Part shown: piece after piece, positions 52,725 to 61,354 of the stretch
Position numbering within the stretch: the first letter of the stretch is position 1
Layout: each line of letters starts with the position of its first letter
NCBI GenBank assembly: GCA_035933635.1
Contig: DASYYY010000021.1
Location: 372,001-436,000 of the forward strand
DNA length: 64,000 nucleotides
Source of the DNA: JAKIVR01 sp035933635
Lineage (GTDB): Archaea > Thermoplasmatota > Thermoplasmata > Lutacidiplasmatales > UBA184
Direction of reading: 5' to 3'
Made by a program: the position numbers and the translations under genes
The notes under the pieces: model-generated
The model's input: the letters and a program-made list of their open reading frames with translations, nothing else
Told to the model about the DNA's origin: nothing
The model's database searches: none

Positions 52725-52787
52725 CGGCGGCGCCCCCGAGCGCGGCAAAATCCGCGCACTAGCATTTATGGAGCCGGGGATTGCTCC

Positions 52788-53585
52788 TTGCCCGAAGTGT
52801 CCGTCGCTCCGGTCACCCGGGCCAATGGAAAGCGGCTCGCGCATTGCCCCTCTTGCGGGAGCACGCTCGTCGCGCGCTCGACGGGGTCCCGATCCGGGTT
52901 CGTTGTGGGATGCTCGGATTGCGGCTGGAGCCAGACCGCCACCGTCCGGGGCACGACGTGGGCGGAGAGTTCCCGCGGTCCCCTCGCCCCTCCGACCGGT
53001 CCGGCCGACCCGAAGAACGGACAGGTCACCGGGATGCTCAAGGTCCGGACCCGGACGAGCGCCCGACCGGGGTCCTCGGCGCCCGCCGCGATGGCCGCGG
53101 TGCGCTGCTTCCGCTGCGGCCGCAATGGCCGCATTCAGGCTCGGCTGTTGCTGAGCCGTCGTCCCCGCGATATCGTCTGTCCCAAGTGCCGGGGACTGCC
53201 TATGCCACCGGCACCCAATCCCGAGCCGAGCGGCCCCTCCCTCGGTGGTGGGGCGCTCCCTCGGCTGGCGCTGCCGCCGTTCCGTCCGCCGGTACTGGTC
53301 GGGCGCCCCCCGCTGATCCTCACCCGCAGCCGTACCCCGCCCGCCCCGGATCCGACCCCGGAGCCCGTCGTCGCCGCACAGTCGGGTTCGATGTTCGAGG
53401 TCCGCTGCTTCACCTGCGGGCGCACCGGACGCCTTCCCGTTCGGCCCGGGGTCTCGCTGCGGCCGGAGGACATCATCTGCCCGACCTGCCGCGCCAAGCG
53501 ACCCCGCAGCGCGATCCCCCGGTCGCTCCGTTCGGGGTATCTCCGCCCGCCGTTGCCGGCGGGAGACCCCGCCGTCCAGTACTGA
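52788..53585 (+). CDS. Protein with three zinc ribbons
   Basis: 265 aa, unrecognised. Three Cys4 modules: CPSC...CSDC (~20-46, TopA-type zinc ribbon wording GSRSGFVVGCSDCGW), CFRC...CPKC (~106-133) and CFTC...CPTC (~205-232), the last two near-duplicates of each other. Pro-rich linkers separate them. The first ribbon resembles those of topoisomerase I C-termini, so DNA binding is plausible. It follows the RPA pair by 63 nt with its own TATA-like CATTTATGG; TTG is the formal start. Confidence 0.7.
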   Translation: MPEVSVAPVTRANGKRLAHCPSCGSTLVARSTGSRSGFVVGCSDCGWSQTATVRGTTWAESSRGPLAPPTGPADPKNGQVTGMLKVRTRTSARPGSSAPAAMAAVRCFRCGRNGRIQARLLLSRRPRDIVCPKCRGLPMPPAPNPEPSGPSLGGGALPRLALPPFRPPVLVGRPPLILTRSRTPPAPDPTPEPVVAAQSGSMFEVRCFTCGRTGRLPVRPGVSLRPEDIICPTCRAKRPRSAIPRSLRSGYLRPPLPAGDPAVQY

Positions 53586-53605
53586 CGCCGAGCCCCTTTT
53601 CCCAC

Positions 53606-53615
53606 GTACTTATAT
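53606..53615 (+). promoter_or_regulatory. TATA box upstream of the FKBP gene
   Basis: ACTTATATCC predicts a start near 53636, ~79 nt before the FKBP ATG. A 9-codon ORF (ATG 53642 to TGA 53671) opens just after it. Confidence 0.5.
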
Positions 53616-53714
53616 CCCGCGCCAGTTCGGGGGCGGGGGGAATGAGGAACACCTGTCTCTCCGATCCGTGACGAGACCAACGACGAGCTGACCCCCCAAC
53701 GGATCCGAAATCGA

Positions 53715-54686
53715 ATGGCCGAAACCCCCGGAAGCCCCACACTCGTCGTCGTCGCTATCGTGCTCATCGTTATCGGCGCCGGTCTTGCGGCGGGCTACGT
53801 CTACCTGAAGAATCGACCCGCCGGGCCGACCCACGAGCTGGTCGTCGAAGTCGGCGACAATGTCACGGTGAACTACATCGGCGTCTTCGGGAGCGGCCCG
53901 GAGCAGGGGAAGGTCTTCGACACTTCCCTCTACACGGTCGCCACCAACCCGGCGGCTTGGCCGAAGAGTCTACAGTACCAGCCCCGAGGTACCTCGGGAA
54001 ACTATTCTCCCCTCGCCGTCCATGTTGGTGGCTCCACACCCAGCGGGGGGTACTCGCTCGGCAGCCAGAGCTTCATCCAGGTGGTCACGGGCTTCTGGCA
54101 GGGGCTCGTCGGACTCCCGGGCAACATCACCAAGAGCGTCAACGTCCCTCCGGCGCTCGGTTACGGCCCGTTGGATCCGGCCTGCCAGATCGTCCGTCCG
54201 CTGACCCAGACGTTCCCTATCTACCAGACGCTCACGCGTTCGGCCTTCGGGAGCAAGTTCCCCGGGGTGTTGCCCAACACCGGCGCGAGCCTGCTCGACC
54301 CGCTCTACCGCTGGCCGGTGCTCATCCTCAGCGCGAACTCCACGTCGGTCGCGATCGAGAACCTGGCGACCGTGGGCTCCTCGGCGAGCCCGTTCGGATT
54401 CCCGGAGGAGGTCACCAACGTGACCTCGACGGCGAACGGCACGGGGTCGATCACTGTCGTCGCCGAGCTGACTCCGTCGGAGGCCGGCCATCTCCTGGGC
54501 AACGACCAGAGCGGCAAGAGCCCCTGCTCGACGTCGCAGACCAACGGGAAGTTCATCGTCACCGCCGTCGACCTCGTGCACGGCACCTACACCGTCGACT
54601 ACGACAGCGAGGTGACCGGTCAGACGTTGATCTTCATCGTCGAGGTCGTCAACATCTTCGTCCCGGTGGCGGCCCCGACCGCGTAG
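53715..54686 (+). CDS. Membrane-anchored FKBP-type peptidyl-prolyl isomerase
   Basis: 323 aa. One N-terminal helix (LVVVAIVLIVIGAGLAAGYVYL) anchors an extracytoplasmic FKBP domain: VEVGDNVTVNYIGVFGSGPEQGKVFDTS, FIQVVTGFWQGLVGLPGNITKSVNVPPALGYG. A large insertion or C-terminal domain (from ~160) ends in strands AVDLVHGTYTVDYDSEVTGQTLIFIVEVV, an FKBP-like closing strand set, as in the long archaeal FKBPs. It would assist folding of exported proteins. The TATA box (ACTTATATCC, 53606-53615) lies ~100 nt upstream, leaving a leader that contains a tiny ORF. Confidence 0.85.
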   Translation: MAETPGSPTLVVVAIVLIVIGAGLAAGYVYLKNRPAGPTHELVVEVGDNVTVNYIGVFGSGPEQGKVFDTSLYTVATNPAAWPKSLQYQPRGTSGNYSPLAVHVGGSTPSGGYSLGSQSFIQVVTGFWQGLVGLPGNITKSVNVPPALGYGPLDPACQIVRPLTQTFPIYQTLTRSAFGSKFPGVLPNTGASLLDPLYRWPVLILSANSTSVAIENLATVGSSASPFGFPEEVTNVTSTANGTGSITVVAELTPSEAGHLLGNDQSGKSPCSTSQTNGKFIVTAVDLVHGTYTVDYDSEVTGQTLIFIVEVVNIFVPVAAPTA

Positions 54687-54701
54687 GGGCGCCGTCGGAG
54701 G

Positions 54702-55625
54702 TCACCCGCGGAGGGTGACCTTGCCGTTCTTCATCAGCTGTTCGAACTGCTCGTCGGCCGCCCGGCTCGCGACCGCCGAGCCGGAACCGCTGTCGCGGCC
54801 CGTCCGGCTGTACTCGCTGATGGTCTGGCGAGCTTCCTGACGTCGGGCGCGCGAGGCCACGAGCGAGTCGCGGATATCGCGGTCGACGGCCACCATCATC
54901 CGGTTGAGCTCCTCGACCTTCTCGAAGAGTGCCCCACGTGCCCGGGCCTTCTCGCGGATGTGACTGATGTCCTGGCCGACCTCGGCGAGCTTGGAGCGCA
55001 TCGAGGCCATCCGGCCGTCCCGCTCGGACTTGAGCTTCTGGAGCTCCGCCCCCAACTGCTCGAACTCGGCGCGCATCGCGCGGAACCCGTCCTCCTTGGA
55101 CGCTCGCTGGGCTTCGGCGGCCTTGCGCTCGCCGTCGACCTTCTCGGAGGCATCGAGCTCCTTGCGGAGCAGCCGCAGTCGGCCGATGAGGGCGTTCTCG
55201 TCGACGAGCGTCAGTGCTTGGGTCTGCTGCCGCAGCTCGAGGGTGGCCATCTCCCGACGGATCTGGTCGGGGCGCAGCGGGGCGGCCGCTTTCCGATCCC
55301 CTCCCCGGGCGGGCGCCGGTCGTGTGCGCAGCTCGGCGAGCGCCGCATCGAGCCGCGGGCGGAGCGCGTCGCGTCGGGACCGGAGCTCGGCGATCCGCTG
55401 GCCGATCTCGCGGTACTCGGCGTGCGCGTCCTCGACGCGCTCCCGTTCGGGCGCCATGCGGTCGTGGAGCTCGTGCTGCTCGTCGGAGAGCTTGCGGATC
55501 TGCTCGAGCAGGAGCCCCCGCCGGTCCCTCAGCTCGCGGAGCTTGGATTGAGCGTGGCGCAGGCGGTCGCGCGACTCGCGCTCGACGCGCTCATCCTCCT
55601 CCGTGAGGTGGAAACGGCCGGCCAC
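54702..55625 (-). CDS. Long coiled-coil protein (COG1340-like)
   Basis: 307 aa, almost wholly heptad-patterned and charged: RLRHAQSKLRELRDRRGLLLEQI, ELHDRMAPERERVEDAHAEY, REMATLELRQQTQALTLVDEN and SKLAEVGQDISHIREKARARG. The block RREMATLELRQQTQALTLVDENAL-I is the hallmark of the archaeal COG1340 family, whose role is unknown. A break at ~105-125 is Pro/Ala-rich. The GTG at 55625 is chosen because a TATA-like GCTTTAGAAG lies ~25 nt upstream; an earlier start at 55718 overlaps the larB region. Confidence 0.8.
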   Translation of the reverse strand: MAGRFHLTEEDERVERESRDRLRHAQSKLRELRDRRGLLLEQIRKLSDEQHELHDRMAPERERVEDAHAEYREIGQRIAELRSRRDALRPRLDAALAELRTRPAPARGGDRKAAAPLRPDQIRREMATLELRQQTQALTLVDENALIGRLRLLRKELDASEKVDGERKAAEAQRASKEDGFRAMRAEFEQLGAELQKLKSERDGRMASMRSKLAEVGQDISHIREKARARGALFEKVEELNRMMVAVDRDIRDSLVASRARRQEARQTISEYSRTGRDSGSGSAVASRAADEQFEQLMKNGKVTLRG

Positions 55626-55650
55626 GAACCGGGCAGGGCCCAAAGGGCTT

Positions 55651-56451
55651 CTAAAGCGTTCGGGAAGGGGAGGGGGTGCCCCGCCGCGGCCCCCGACGGA
55701 GCGACCGCGCACGCACACGGGGTCGGTCCGTTCCGTGGGCGAGGAGTTGCAGGGCGAACAGCGCCGCCGGCACGGCGCCGTCGATGTTCACCACCGCGAG
55801 GGCCGCGCACGATTGGAGCATCGCCCCCAGGGCGGCCTCCCCCTTGCCCCCGCGGCCGTACCCCTGTGAGGTCGGGACCCCGATGACGGGGGCCCGGACC
55901 AGACCGGCCACCACGGTCGGGAGGGCGCCCTCGCGCCCCGCGAACACGAGGTAGAGGCGCGGACGCAACGGCACGAGCTGCTCGAGCGCGCGGTGCAACC
56001 GGTGGAGCCCCGCGACGCCCACATCGTACCGCGTTTCCACCCGTGCACCGGCGGCTTCCAGGAGCAATCGGGCCTCCTCCGCGACCGGGACGTCGGCGGT
56101 GCCCGCGGTGAGGATCGCGACGAGCCCCTCGCGCCGGACTCCATCGGCCAATGGGCCGGACAGGATCGCCACCCGCGCGCGGGCGTCGAACGTCAGCGCG
56201 GCGCGCGGCGGGCGCCAGCCGGTCAGGCGCTGTTCCAGCGCGGGACCGACGCGGGAGACGAACGCACCACGACCGGCGCGGGCCAATGCGGCGAGGATGC
56301 CGAGGACCTGGTCGGGCGCCTTGCCCTCGGCCAGGATGACCTCGGGGATGCCGGTGCGCTCCGGACGACCGAGGTCGAAGCGGGCGTACTCGTCGACCGG
56401 GAGCTCCCGACCCGCCCCGGAGCGGCCCCGGCGTCGATGGGTGGATGCCAT
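55651..56451 (-). CDS. larB: LarB, nickel-pincer cofactor biosynthesis carboxylase
   Basis: 266 aa. LarB/PurE-like text is clear: YARFDLGRPERTGIPEVILAEGKAP, VAILTAGTADVPVAEEARLLLEAAG, YDVGVAGLHRL, LVFAGREGALPTVVAGL and PVIGVPTSQGYGRGGKGEAALGAML. LarB carboxylates and hydrolyses nicotinic acid adenine dinucleotide in the first step of making the nickel-pincer cofactor of lactate racemase-type enzymes. larC, larE and larA are not in the window. ATG ~33 nt after a TATA box shared with the divergent acyl-CoA dehydrogenase gene. Confidence 0.92.
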   Translation of the reverse strand: MASTHRRRGRSGAGRELPVDEYARFDLGRPERTGIPEVILAEGKAPDQVLGILAALARAGRGAFVSRVGPALEQRLTGWRPPRAALTFDARARVAILSGPLADGVRREGLVAILTAGTADVPVAEEARLLLEAAGARVETRYDVGVAGLHRLHRALEQLVPLRPRLYLVFAGREGALPTVVAGLVRAPVIGVPTSQGYGRGGKGEAALGAMLQSCAALAVVNIDGAVPAALFALQLLAHGTDRPRVRARSLRRGPRRGTPSPSRTL

Positions 56452-56480
56452 CGGCGTCGCCGAGCGCCGAACGTCTTATA

Positions 56481-56490
56481 GATGGTACCT
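56481..56490. promoter_or_regulatory. Bidirectional TATA-like box (larB / acyl-CoA dehydrogenase)
   Basis: ACGTCTTATAGATGG around 56478-56492 is the only AT-rich block in the 66-nt gap between divergent starts 56451 and 56518, about 32-35 nt from each. Confidence 0.5.
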
Positions 56491-56517
56491 CGATGCGCGC
56501 GCCGGTTTTCCGTTCCG

Positions 56518-57669
56518 ATGCCGGAGTTCACCCTTACCGACGACCAGCGCAGTCTCCAGGACCTCGCGCGGAAGTTCGCCCGGACGGAGATGGCGCCGCG
56601 GGCGGCCGAGTGCGACCGCAAGGGACTGTTCCCGGAGGACATCTACCGCAAGGGCTGGGAACTCGGCCTGATGAACCTCAACGTACCTTCGGAATACGGC
56701 GGGAGCGGCCTCTCGCTCCTCGACCAGTGCGTCATCGTCGAGGAGCTCGCCTACGGCTGCGCGGGAATGACCACCTCGATCATCGCCAACTGCCTCGCGC
56801 TCGAGCCGATCCTGCTCGGCGGCTCGGCCGAGCAGCGCAAGGCCGTGCTCACGCCGTTCTGCGCGAGCTACCAGCTCGCCTCGTTCTGCCTGACCGAGCC
56901 CGGCGGAGGCAGCGACGCGGGCGCGCTCAAGACCCGGGCGCGGCGCGACGGGGACCACTACGTGATCTCCGGGGAGAAGTGCTTCATCACGAACGGCCCC
57001 CACGCCTCGCTCTACACGGTCTTCACGACCATCGACCCCGATCTCCGCCACAAGGGCATCACCGCCTTCTACATCCCACGGTCGACCGAGGGGGTCGTCC
57101 CGGGCAAGGACGAGGAGAAGATGGGCCACCGGGCCTCCTCCACCAGCACCGTCACCTTCGACAACGCTCGCGTCCCGGTCGCCCAACGCCTCGGCGCCGA
57201 AGGGGACGGATTCTCCGTCGCCATGCGAACGCTCGACCAGACCCGAACCCCGATCGGCGCCCTCGCGACGGGCATCGCCCAGGCCGCGCTCGACCACGCC
57301 GCCGCCTACAGCCTCAAGCGGCAATCCTTCGGCAAACCGATCAGCGAGCATCAGGCGATCCAGATCAAGCTCGCCGAGATGACCACCCTCGTGCAGGCCT
57401 CTCGACTGCTTACCTGGCAGGCGGCTTGGCTGATCGACCAGGGCAAGGGCGCCACGCTCGAGTCCTCGATCGCCAAGAGCTACGCCTCCGACGCCGCCAT
57501 GCGCGTCACCGATGAGGCGATCCAGGTCTTCGGCGGCTACGGCTACATGAAGGACTACCCGGTCGAGAAGCTCCACCGGGACGCCAAGTTGACCCAGATC
57601 TACGAGGGCTCGAACGAGATCCAGCGCGTGGTGATCGCGCGCGAGCTCCTCAAACACTACGCCAAGTAG
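56518..57669 (+). CDS. Acyl-CoA dehydrogenase
   Basis: 383 aa, full length. FAD and substrate motifs are present: CLTEPGGGSDAGALKTRARRDGD, GEKCFITNGPHASL, the helix TRTPIGALATGIAQAALDHAAAY, QVFGGYGYMKDYPVEKLHRDAK, and the catalytic Glu in QIYEGSNEIQRVVIAREL (short/medium-chain-type position). It oxidises acyl-CoA to enoyl-CoA and hands electrons to ETF, encoded 11 nt downstream. Chain length cannot be told. Confidence 0.95.
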   Translation: MPEFTLTDDQRSLQDLARKFARTEMAPRAAECDRKGLFPEDIYRKGWELGLMNLNVPSEYGGSGLSLLDQCVIVEELAYGCAGMTTSIIANCLALEPILLGGSAEQRKAVLTPFCASYQLASFCLTEPGGGSDAGALKTRARRDGDHYVISGEKCFITNGPHASLYTVFTTIDPDLRHKGITAFYIPRSTEGVVPGKDEEKMGHRASSTSTVTFDNARVPVAQRLGAEGDGFSVAMRTLDQTRTPIGALATGIAQAALDHAAAYSLKRQSFGKPISEHQAIQIKLAEMTTLVQASRLLTWQAAWLIDQGKGATLESSIAKSYASDAAMRVTDEAIQVFGGYGYMKDYPVEKLHRDAKLTQIYEGSNEIQRVVIARELLKHYAK

Positions 57670-57680
57670 CGGGCGACCGC

Positions 57681-58463
57681 ATGGAGATCCTCGTCCTCGT
57701 CAAGCCGGTCCCGGAAGCGGAGAGCCGGCTCCGCCCGAGCACCGACGGACGGCTCCTCGATCCGGAGGGCATCAAGTTCGTCCTGGCCGGCTACGACGAG
57801 AGCGCCGTCGAGCAGGCCCTGCTCCTGAAGGAGGCGCAGCCGGGATCGCACGTGCGCGCCATCGCCTTCGGTCCCCCGCCCCGTTCGGAAGAGGTGCTCC
57901 GCAGCGCCCTCGCCCTCGGGTGCGACTCCGCGACCTGGGTCGAGCTCCCGGCGGGACGGACCGCCGAACCCGCGGAGGCCGCGCGGGAGCTCGCCCGGGC
58001 CTGCGCAAAGTACCCCCACGACCTCGTCCTCGTGGGCAAGCAGGCCGGTGACGACGAACTGGGGTTGATGGCCAGCGCCGTCGGCGCACGATTGGGTCAC
58101 CCCTCGTTCAATGGCGTCGTAGACCTTCGCCTCGACGCCGCGTCGGGTCGGTTCAAGTTCCAGAGGGCGCTGGAGAACGGCTCGGAGCTGTGGGAGACGC
58201 CAGGGCCGGTCGTCATCGGACTTCAGCAGGCCTGGAACGACCCTCGCACGGCCAAGCTCCAGAACATCCTCAAGTCGCGCAAGACCCCGATCGACAAGGT
58301 CGCCGAGGAAGCCCCACCCTCGACGGAGCCGCCGTGGGCTCCGGTGGCGTTCCGACTCCCGCCGCCCCGGACCGGGGCGAAGATGATCGAGTACACCACG
58401 CCGGACGAGGCCGCCGCGAAGCTCACCCAACTGCTCGCCGTGGAGGCGAAGGTGCTCCCTTGA
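57681..58463 (+). CDS. etfB: Electron transfer flavoprotein subunit beta
   Basis: 260 aa. EtfB/FixA wording: MEILVLVKPVPEAESRLRP, YDESAVEQALLLKE, the segment HDLVLVGKQAGDDELGLMASAVGARLGHP and VVIGLQQAWNDPRTAKLQNILKSRKTPI, the recognition loop region. It forms the heterodimer with EtfA that accepts electrons from the upstream dehydrogenase. The stop overlaps the etfA TTG (TTGA). Confidence 0.94.
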   Translation: MEILVLVKPVPEAESRLRPSTDGRLLDPEGIKFVLAGYDESAVEQALLLKEAQPGSHVRAIAFGPPPRSEEVLRSALALGCDSATWVELPAGRTAEPAEAARELARACAKYPHDLVLVGKQAGDDELGLMASAVGARLGHPSFNGVVDLRLDAASGRFKFQRALENGSELWETPGPVVIGLQQAWNDPRTAKLQNILKSRKTPIDKVAEEAPPSTEPPWAPVAFRLPPPRTGAKMIEYTTPDEAAAKLTQLLAVEAKVLP

Positions 58464-59452
58464 GCCGCACGATCCTGGTGCTGTTGGAATCCACCGAGGG
58501 ATCGCTCCGCCGCGAGTCGAACGAAGCCATCGCCGCGGCGCGGCCGCTCGCGGAGGGGGGAAGGGTGATCGGGGTCCATCTGGGCGCGCCCGCCGCCGGA
58601 CCCAACGATGAGGTGCTGCGTTGCGGCGCCGATGCGGTCGTATCGGTCGCGAGCGACGCCCTCGCCACGTTCCGTCCGGGGCCGTGGGCGCTGACGCTGG
58701 CCTCCGTCGCCCAGGCGCGGGAGGCGGCGGTGATCGTTCTCGGTGGCAGCGTGCTCGGGCGTGACCTCGCCGGCGCGCTGTCGGTCCACTGGGATGCCCC
58801 TGCACTCACCGGTGCGACCTCGCTCGAGTACGTCGAGAGTGCGCTCCGCGCGGCCCACCCGGTCTTCGGTGGGCGGGCGACGCAGGTCGTGGCCCTGCGG
58901 GGCCCGCGGGCGGTCGTCACGCTCCGGGCGGGCGCGTTCCCCGTCGCCCCGCCGTCGCCTCGACCGGCGCAGGTCGAGTCGGTGGGCGCGCCGACGATCC
59001 CGGAGGCGCTGCTGGCCGGGCAACGTACGGGATTCACCGCCGCCCCCTCCAGTGGCGGCCCCGATCTCGCCACCGCCTCGATCGTCGTCTCGGGCGGTCG
59101 CGGCGTCAAGGCACCCGAGAACTTCCGCATCATCGAAGAGCTCGCGGCCTCGCTGGGGGCGGCCGTCGGCGCCTCGCGGGCCGTGACCGACGCCGGCTGG
59201 AAGCCCGGATCGTTCCAGGTCGGCCAGACCGGCAAGTCCGTCTCGCCACAGCTCTACGTGGCCGTCGGGATCTCCGGGGCGATCCAGCACCTGGTGGGGA
59301 TGATGAGCGCCCGGGTGATCGTCGCGATCAACTCCGACGCGAGCGCCCCGATCTTCAAGGTCGCCGATTACGGCGTGGTCGGCGACCTGTTCCAGATCGT
59401 CCCCGCCCTCACGCGCGAGATCCGGCGCGTCCGCGGCCTGCCATCGCCTTAG
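58460..59452 (+). CDS. etfA: Electron transfer flavoprotein subunit alpha
   Basis: 330 aa. The C-terminal FAD domain is typical: VVSGGRGVKAPENFRIIEELAASLGAAVGASRAVTDAGW, QVGQTGKSVSPQLYVAVGISGAIQHLVGM and VIVAINSDASAPIFKVADYGVVGDLFQIVPAL. The N-terminal half is an EtfA alpha/beta domain. TTG start coupled to etfB. Its 3' end overlaps the convergent GNAT gene by 44 nt. Confidence 0.94.
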   Translation: MSRTILVLLESTEGSLRRESNEAIAAARPLAEGGRVIGVHLGAPAAGPNDEVLRCGADAVVSVASDALATFRPGPWALTLASVAQAREAAVIVLGGSVLGRDLAGALSVHWDAPALTGATSLEYVESALRAAHPVFGGRATQVVALRGPRAVVTLRAGAFPVAPPSPRPAQVESVGAPTIPEALLAGQRTGFTAAPSSGGPDLATASIVVSGGRGVKAPENFRIIEELAASLGAAVGASRAVTDAGWKPGSFQVGQTGKSVSPQLYVAVGISGAIQHLVGMMSARVIVAINSDASAPIFKVADYGVVGDLFQIVPALTREIRRVRGLPSP

Positions 59453-60002
59453 TCCGGGCCCGGACATACCGCAGATCGAGCCACTTCCGCATCTCCCAGG
59501 TCCGTTCGAAGCCCAGCTGCGCGTACACCGAGCGACCCATGTCGGAGGCGTGGAGCGTGATGCGCGACGCTCCGCCCGCACGGGCCGCGCGCACCAGCTC
59601 TTGGACGATCCGGCTCGCCAACCCCCGCCCCCGCAACTTGGGCTCGGTGTAGACGGACATCACGTACGGAAGTCGTACCACCCCGACGCCCGGGCGGGGT
59701 TGGTCCTCGCGCCACCACAGGACCCCCGAGGCCACCGGGCCCTCCGGGAGCTCGGCGATGAGCGCGATCACCTCGCCGGAACGGAGCCGCGGCCGCACCC
59801 AGGTGCGGTACGCCCGGTCATGGCGGGCCATCGCCGGCGCCGACCATCGGGCGATGGAGGCGAACATTCGGTGTCGGTGGTCGACGAGGAGGGCGACATC
59901 CCGGGACCCGGCGGTACGGAGGGCGGGCGGCGACGCCGCTCGGCGGGCGGATCGTACTCGCCGTCGTCGCGCGGAGGAGGGTTGCGAGCGGCTAGAGGTC
60001 AC
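59409..60002 (-). CDS. GNAT-family N-acetyltransferase
   Basis: 197 aa. The acetyl-CoA pyrophosphate loop is visible as YTEPKLRGRGLASRIVQELVRAARAGG, followed by ITLHASDMGRSVYAQLGFERTWEMRKWL. The N-terminal ~28 residues are Arg/Ser-rich and likely disordered. Substrate unknown. The GTG start overlaps the fixC stop by 11 nt, so it is the last gene of the fixX-fixC run on this strand; the 3' end overlaps etfA. Confidence 0.85.
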   Translation of the reverse strand: MTSSRSQPSSARRRRVRSARRAASPPALRTAGSRDVALLVDHRHRMFASIARWSAPAMARHDRAYRTWVRPRLRSGEVIALIAELPEGPVASGVLWWREDQPRPGVGVVRLPYVMSVYTEPKLRGRGLASRIVQELVRAARAGGASRITLHASDMGRSVYAQLGFERTWEMRKWLDLRYVRARTKAMAGRGRAGSRA

Positions 60003-61293
60003 GGAGGACCTCGACCCCGTCGCGCACGAGCGTCCCGAGCGGGATCCCGGCCGCGCGCTGGGCGCGGCGGAGCAATCGCCGCATCGGGACCTTCGGAAGC
60101 CCGGACTCGCCCATCATGCCGTGGAAGAGCTGCACGGCGAACTTCGGGTAGACGGAGTAGAAGCTGGGATTCCATTTGACCCGGTCGAGCCGCTCGAAAT
60201 CGCGGAAGTCCGCGAGCACATGGGTCGCCTCGAGCGCCGCCGTGTACCGGGCGAGCCCTCGGGCCGTGGGGTCTCCGGGCGCGCGCGCGGCGAGCGCCGC
60301 ATCGGCCGCCAGGATCCCCGTCCGCACGGCGTAGTTCATCCCTTGGATGACGATCCCGTTCGAGAAGACGAACCCGGCAGCGTCGCCGGCGATCATCCAC
60401 CCGTCACCGTGGAACGCGCTCGGCCGGCTGGCCCATCCGGAGCTGATCAACTTCGCGCCGTACTCGACGAGCTCGGCGCCGGCGAGCCGGCCGGCGATGG
60501 TGGGATGGAGCTTGAACCGCTCCATCAGGTCGTGGGAGTAGGCGTCCTTGCCGAACAACGAGGCGATGTTCAGGATGAGCCCGACCGACAGCGTGTCCCG
60601 GTTGGTGTAGAGGAACCCTCCCCCCATGACCCCGGGCGGGAACAGTCCGGCGATCCACTCCTCCGCGTGGCCCTCTCCGGGGCCGACCTGGAAGCGTTCC
60701 TCGATCGTCCCCGCGTCGAGCCGGTAGACCTCCTTGATCCCCAGCTCGGTCGCCCCGCCGTCGAGCCGGGCGTTCGGCCGGATCGGCGTGCCGAGCGAAA
60801 GCCGGGAGTTCGCCCCGTCGCACAGGATCGTCACGGGCGCGGTCATCGTTTCGCCCCCCTGGACGATGCCATGGACCCGTTGCCCCTCCCAGTTCAGCCG
60901 CTCGACGGGCACGGCGGTGACGAGGGTGGCGCCGGCCTCCTCGGCCTTCTGGGCGAGCCAGGCGTCGGTCCGGGCGCGAAGGACCGAGTGCGCGACGTAC
61001 GGCGCGCTCTTCCAGCTGTGGTCCTCGAAATCGAAGGAGACGGCGTCCTCGGCCGTGAGCAGACCGAACCGCTTGCGGACGATATGCCGCTCGACCGGCA
61101 TCTCCTCCCACCACCGCGGCAGGAGCGTGTCGAGATCGTGGCCCCAGAGGATGCCGCCGGACAGGTTCTTTCCGCCGGGCTCGGGGGCGCGCTCGACGAG
61201 GAGCACGTTGGCCCCGGCGCGGGCGAGCCGGATCGCCGCGGCGGATCCGGCCATCCCGGCGCCCACGACGATGACGTCGAAGTCGTCCGCCAT
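59992..61293 (-). CDS. fixC: FixC-type flavoprotein (ETF:acceptor oxidoreductase)
   Basis: 433 aa. FAD motif FDVIVVGAGMAGSAAAIRLARAG at the N-terminus, GGKNLSGGILWG, ILCDGANSRLSLGTPIRP, and GDGWMIAGDAAGFVFSNGIVIQGMNYAVRTG are typical of FixC/ETF-QO proteins. With FixX it would take electrons from EtfAB toward quinone or ferredoxin. ATG lies ~30 nt after a TATA-like CTCATTAAGAAG in the gap to fixX, so it may also have its own promoter. Confidence 0.94.
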   Translation of the reverse strand: MADDFDVIVVGAGMAGSAAAIRLARAGANVLLVERAPEPGGKNLSGGILWGHDLDTLLPRWWEEMPVERHIVRKRFGLLTAEDAVSFDFEDHSWKSAPYVAHSVLRARTDAWLAQKAEEAGATLVTAVPVERLNWEGQRVHGIVQGGETMTAPVTILCDGANSRLSLGTPIRPNARLDGGATELGIKEVYRLDAGTIEERFQVGPGEGHAEEWIAGLFPPGVMGGGFLYTNRDTLSVGLILNIASLFGKDAYSHDLMERFKLHPTIAGRLAGAELVEYGAKLISSGWASRPSAFHGDGWMIAGDAAGFVFSNGIVIQGMNYAVRTGILAADAALAARAPGDPTARGLARYTAALEATHVLADFRDFERLDRVKWNPSFYSVYPKFAVQLFHGMMGESGLPKVPMRRLLRRAQRAAGIPLGTLVRDGVEVLRDL

Positions 61294-61354
61294 CGGATGC
61301 GGCCCGCGACGGACCGTCCCTTCTTAATGAGGTGGACCGCTCACGGCCGCGTCG

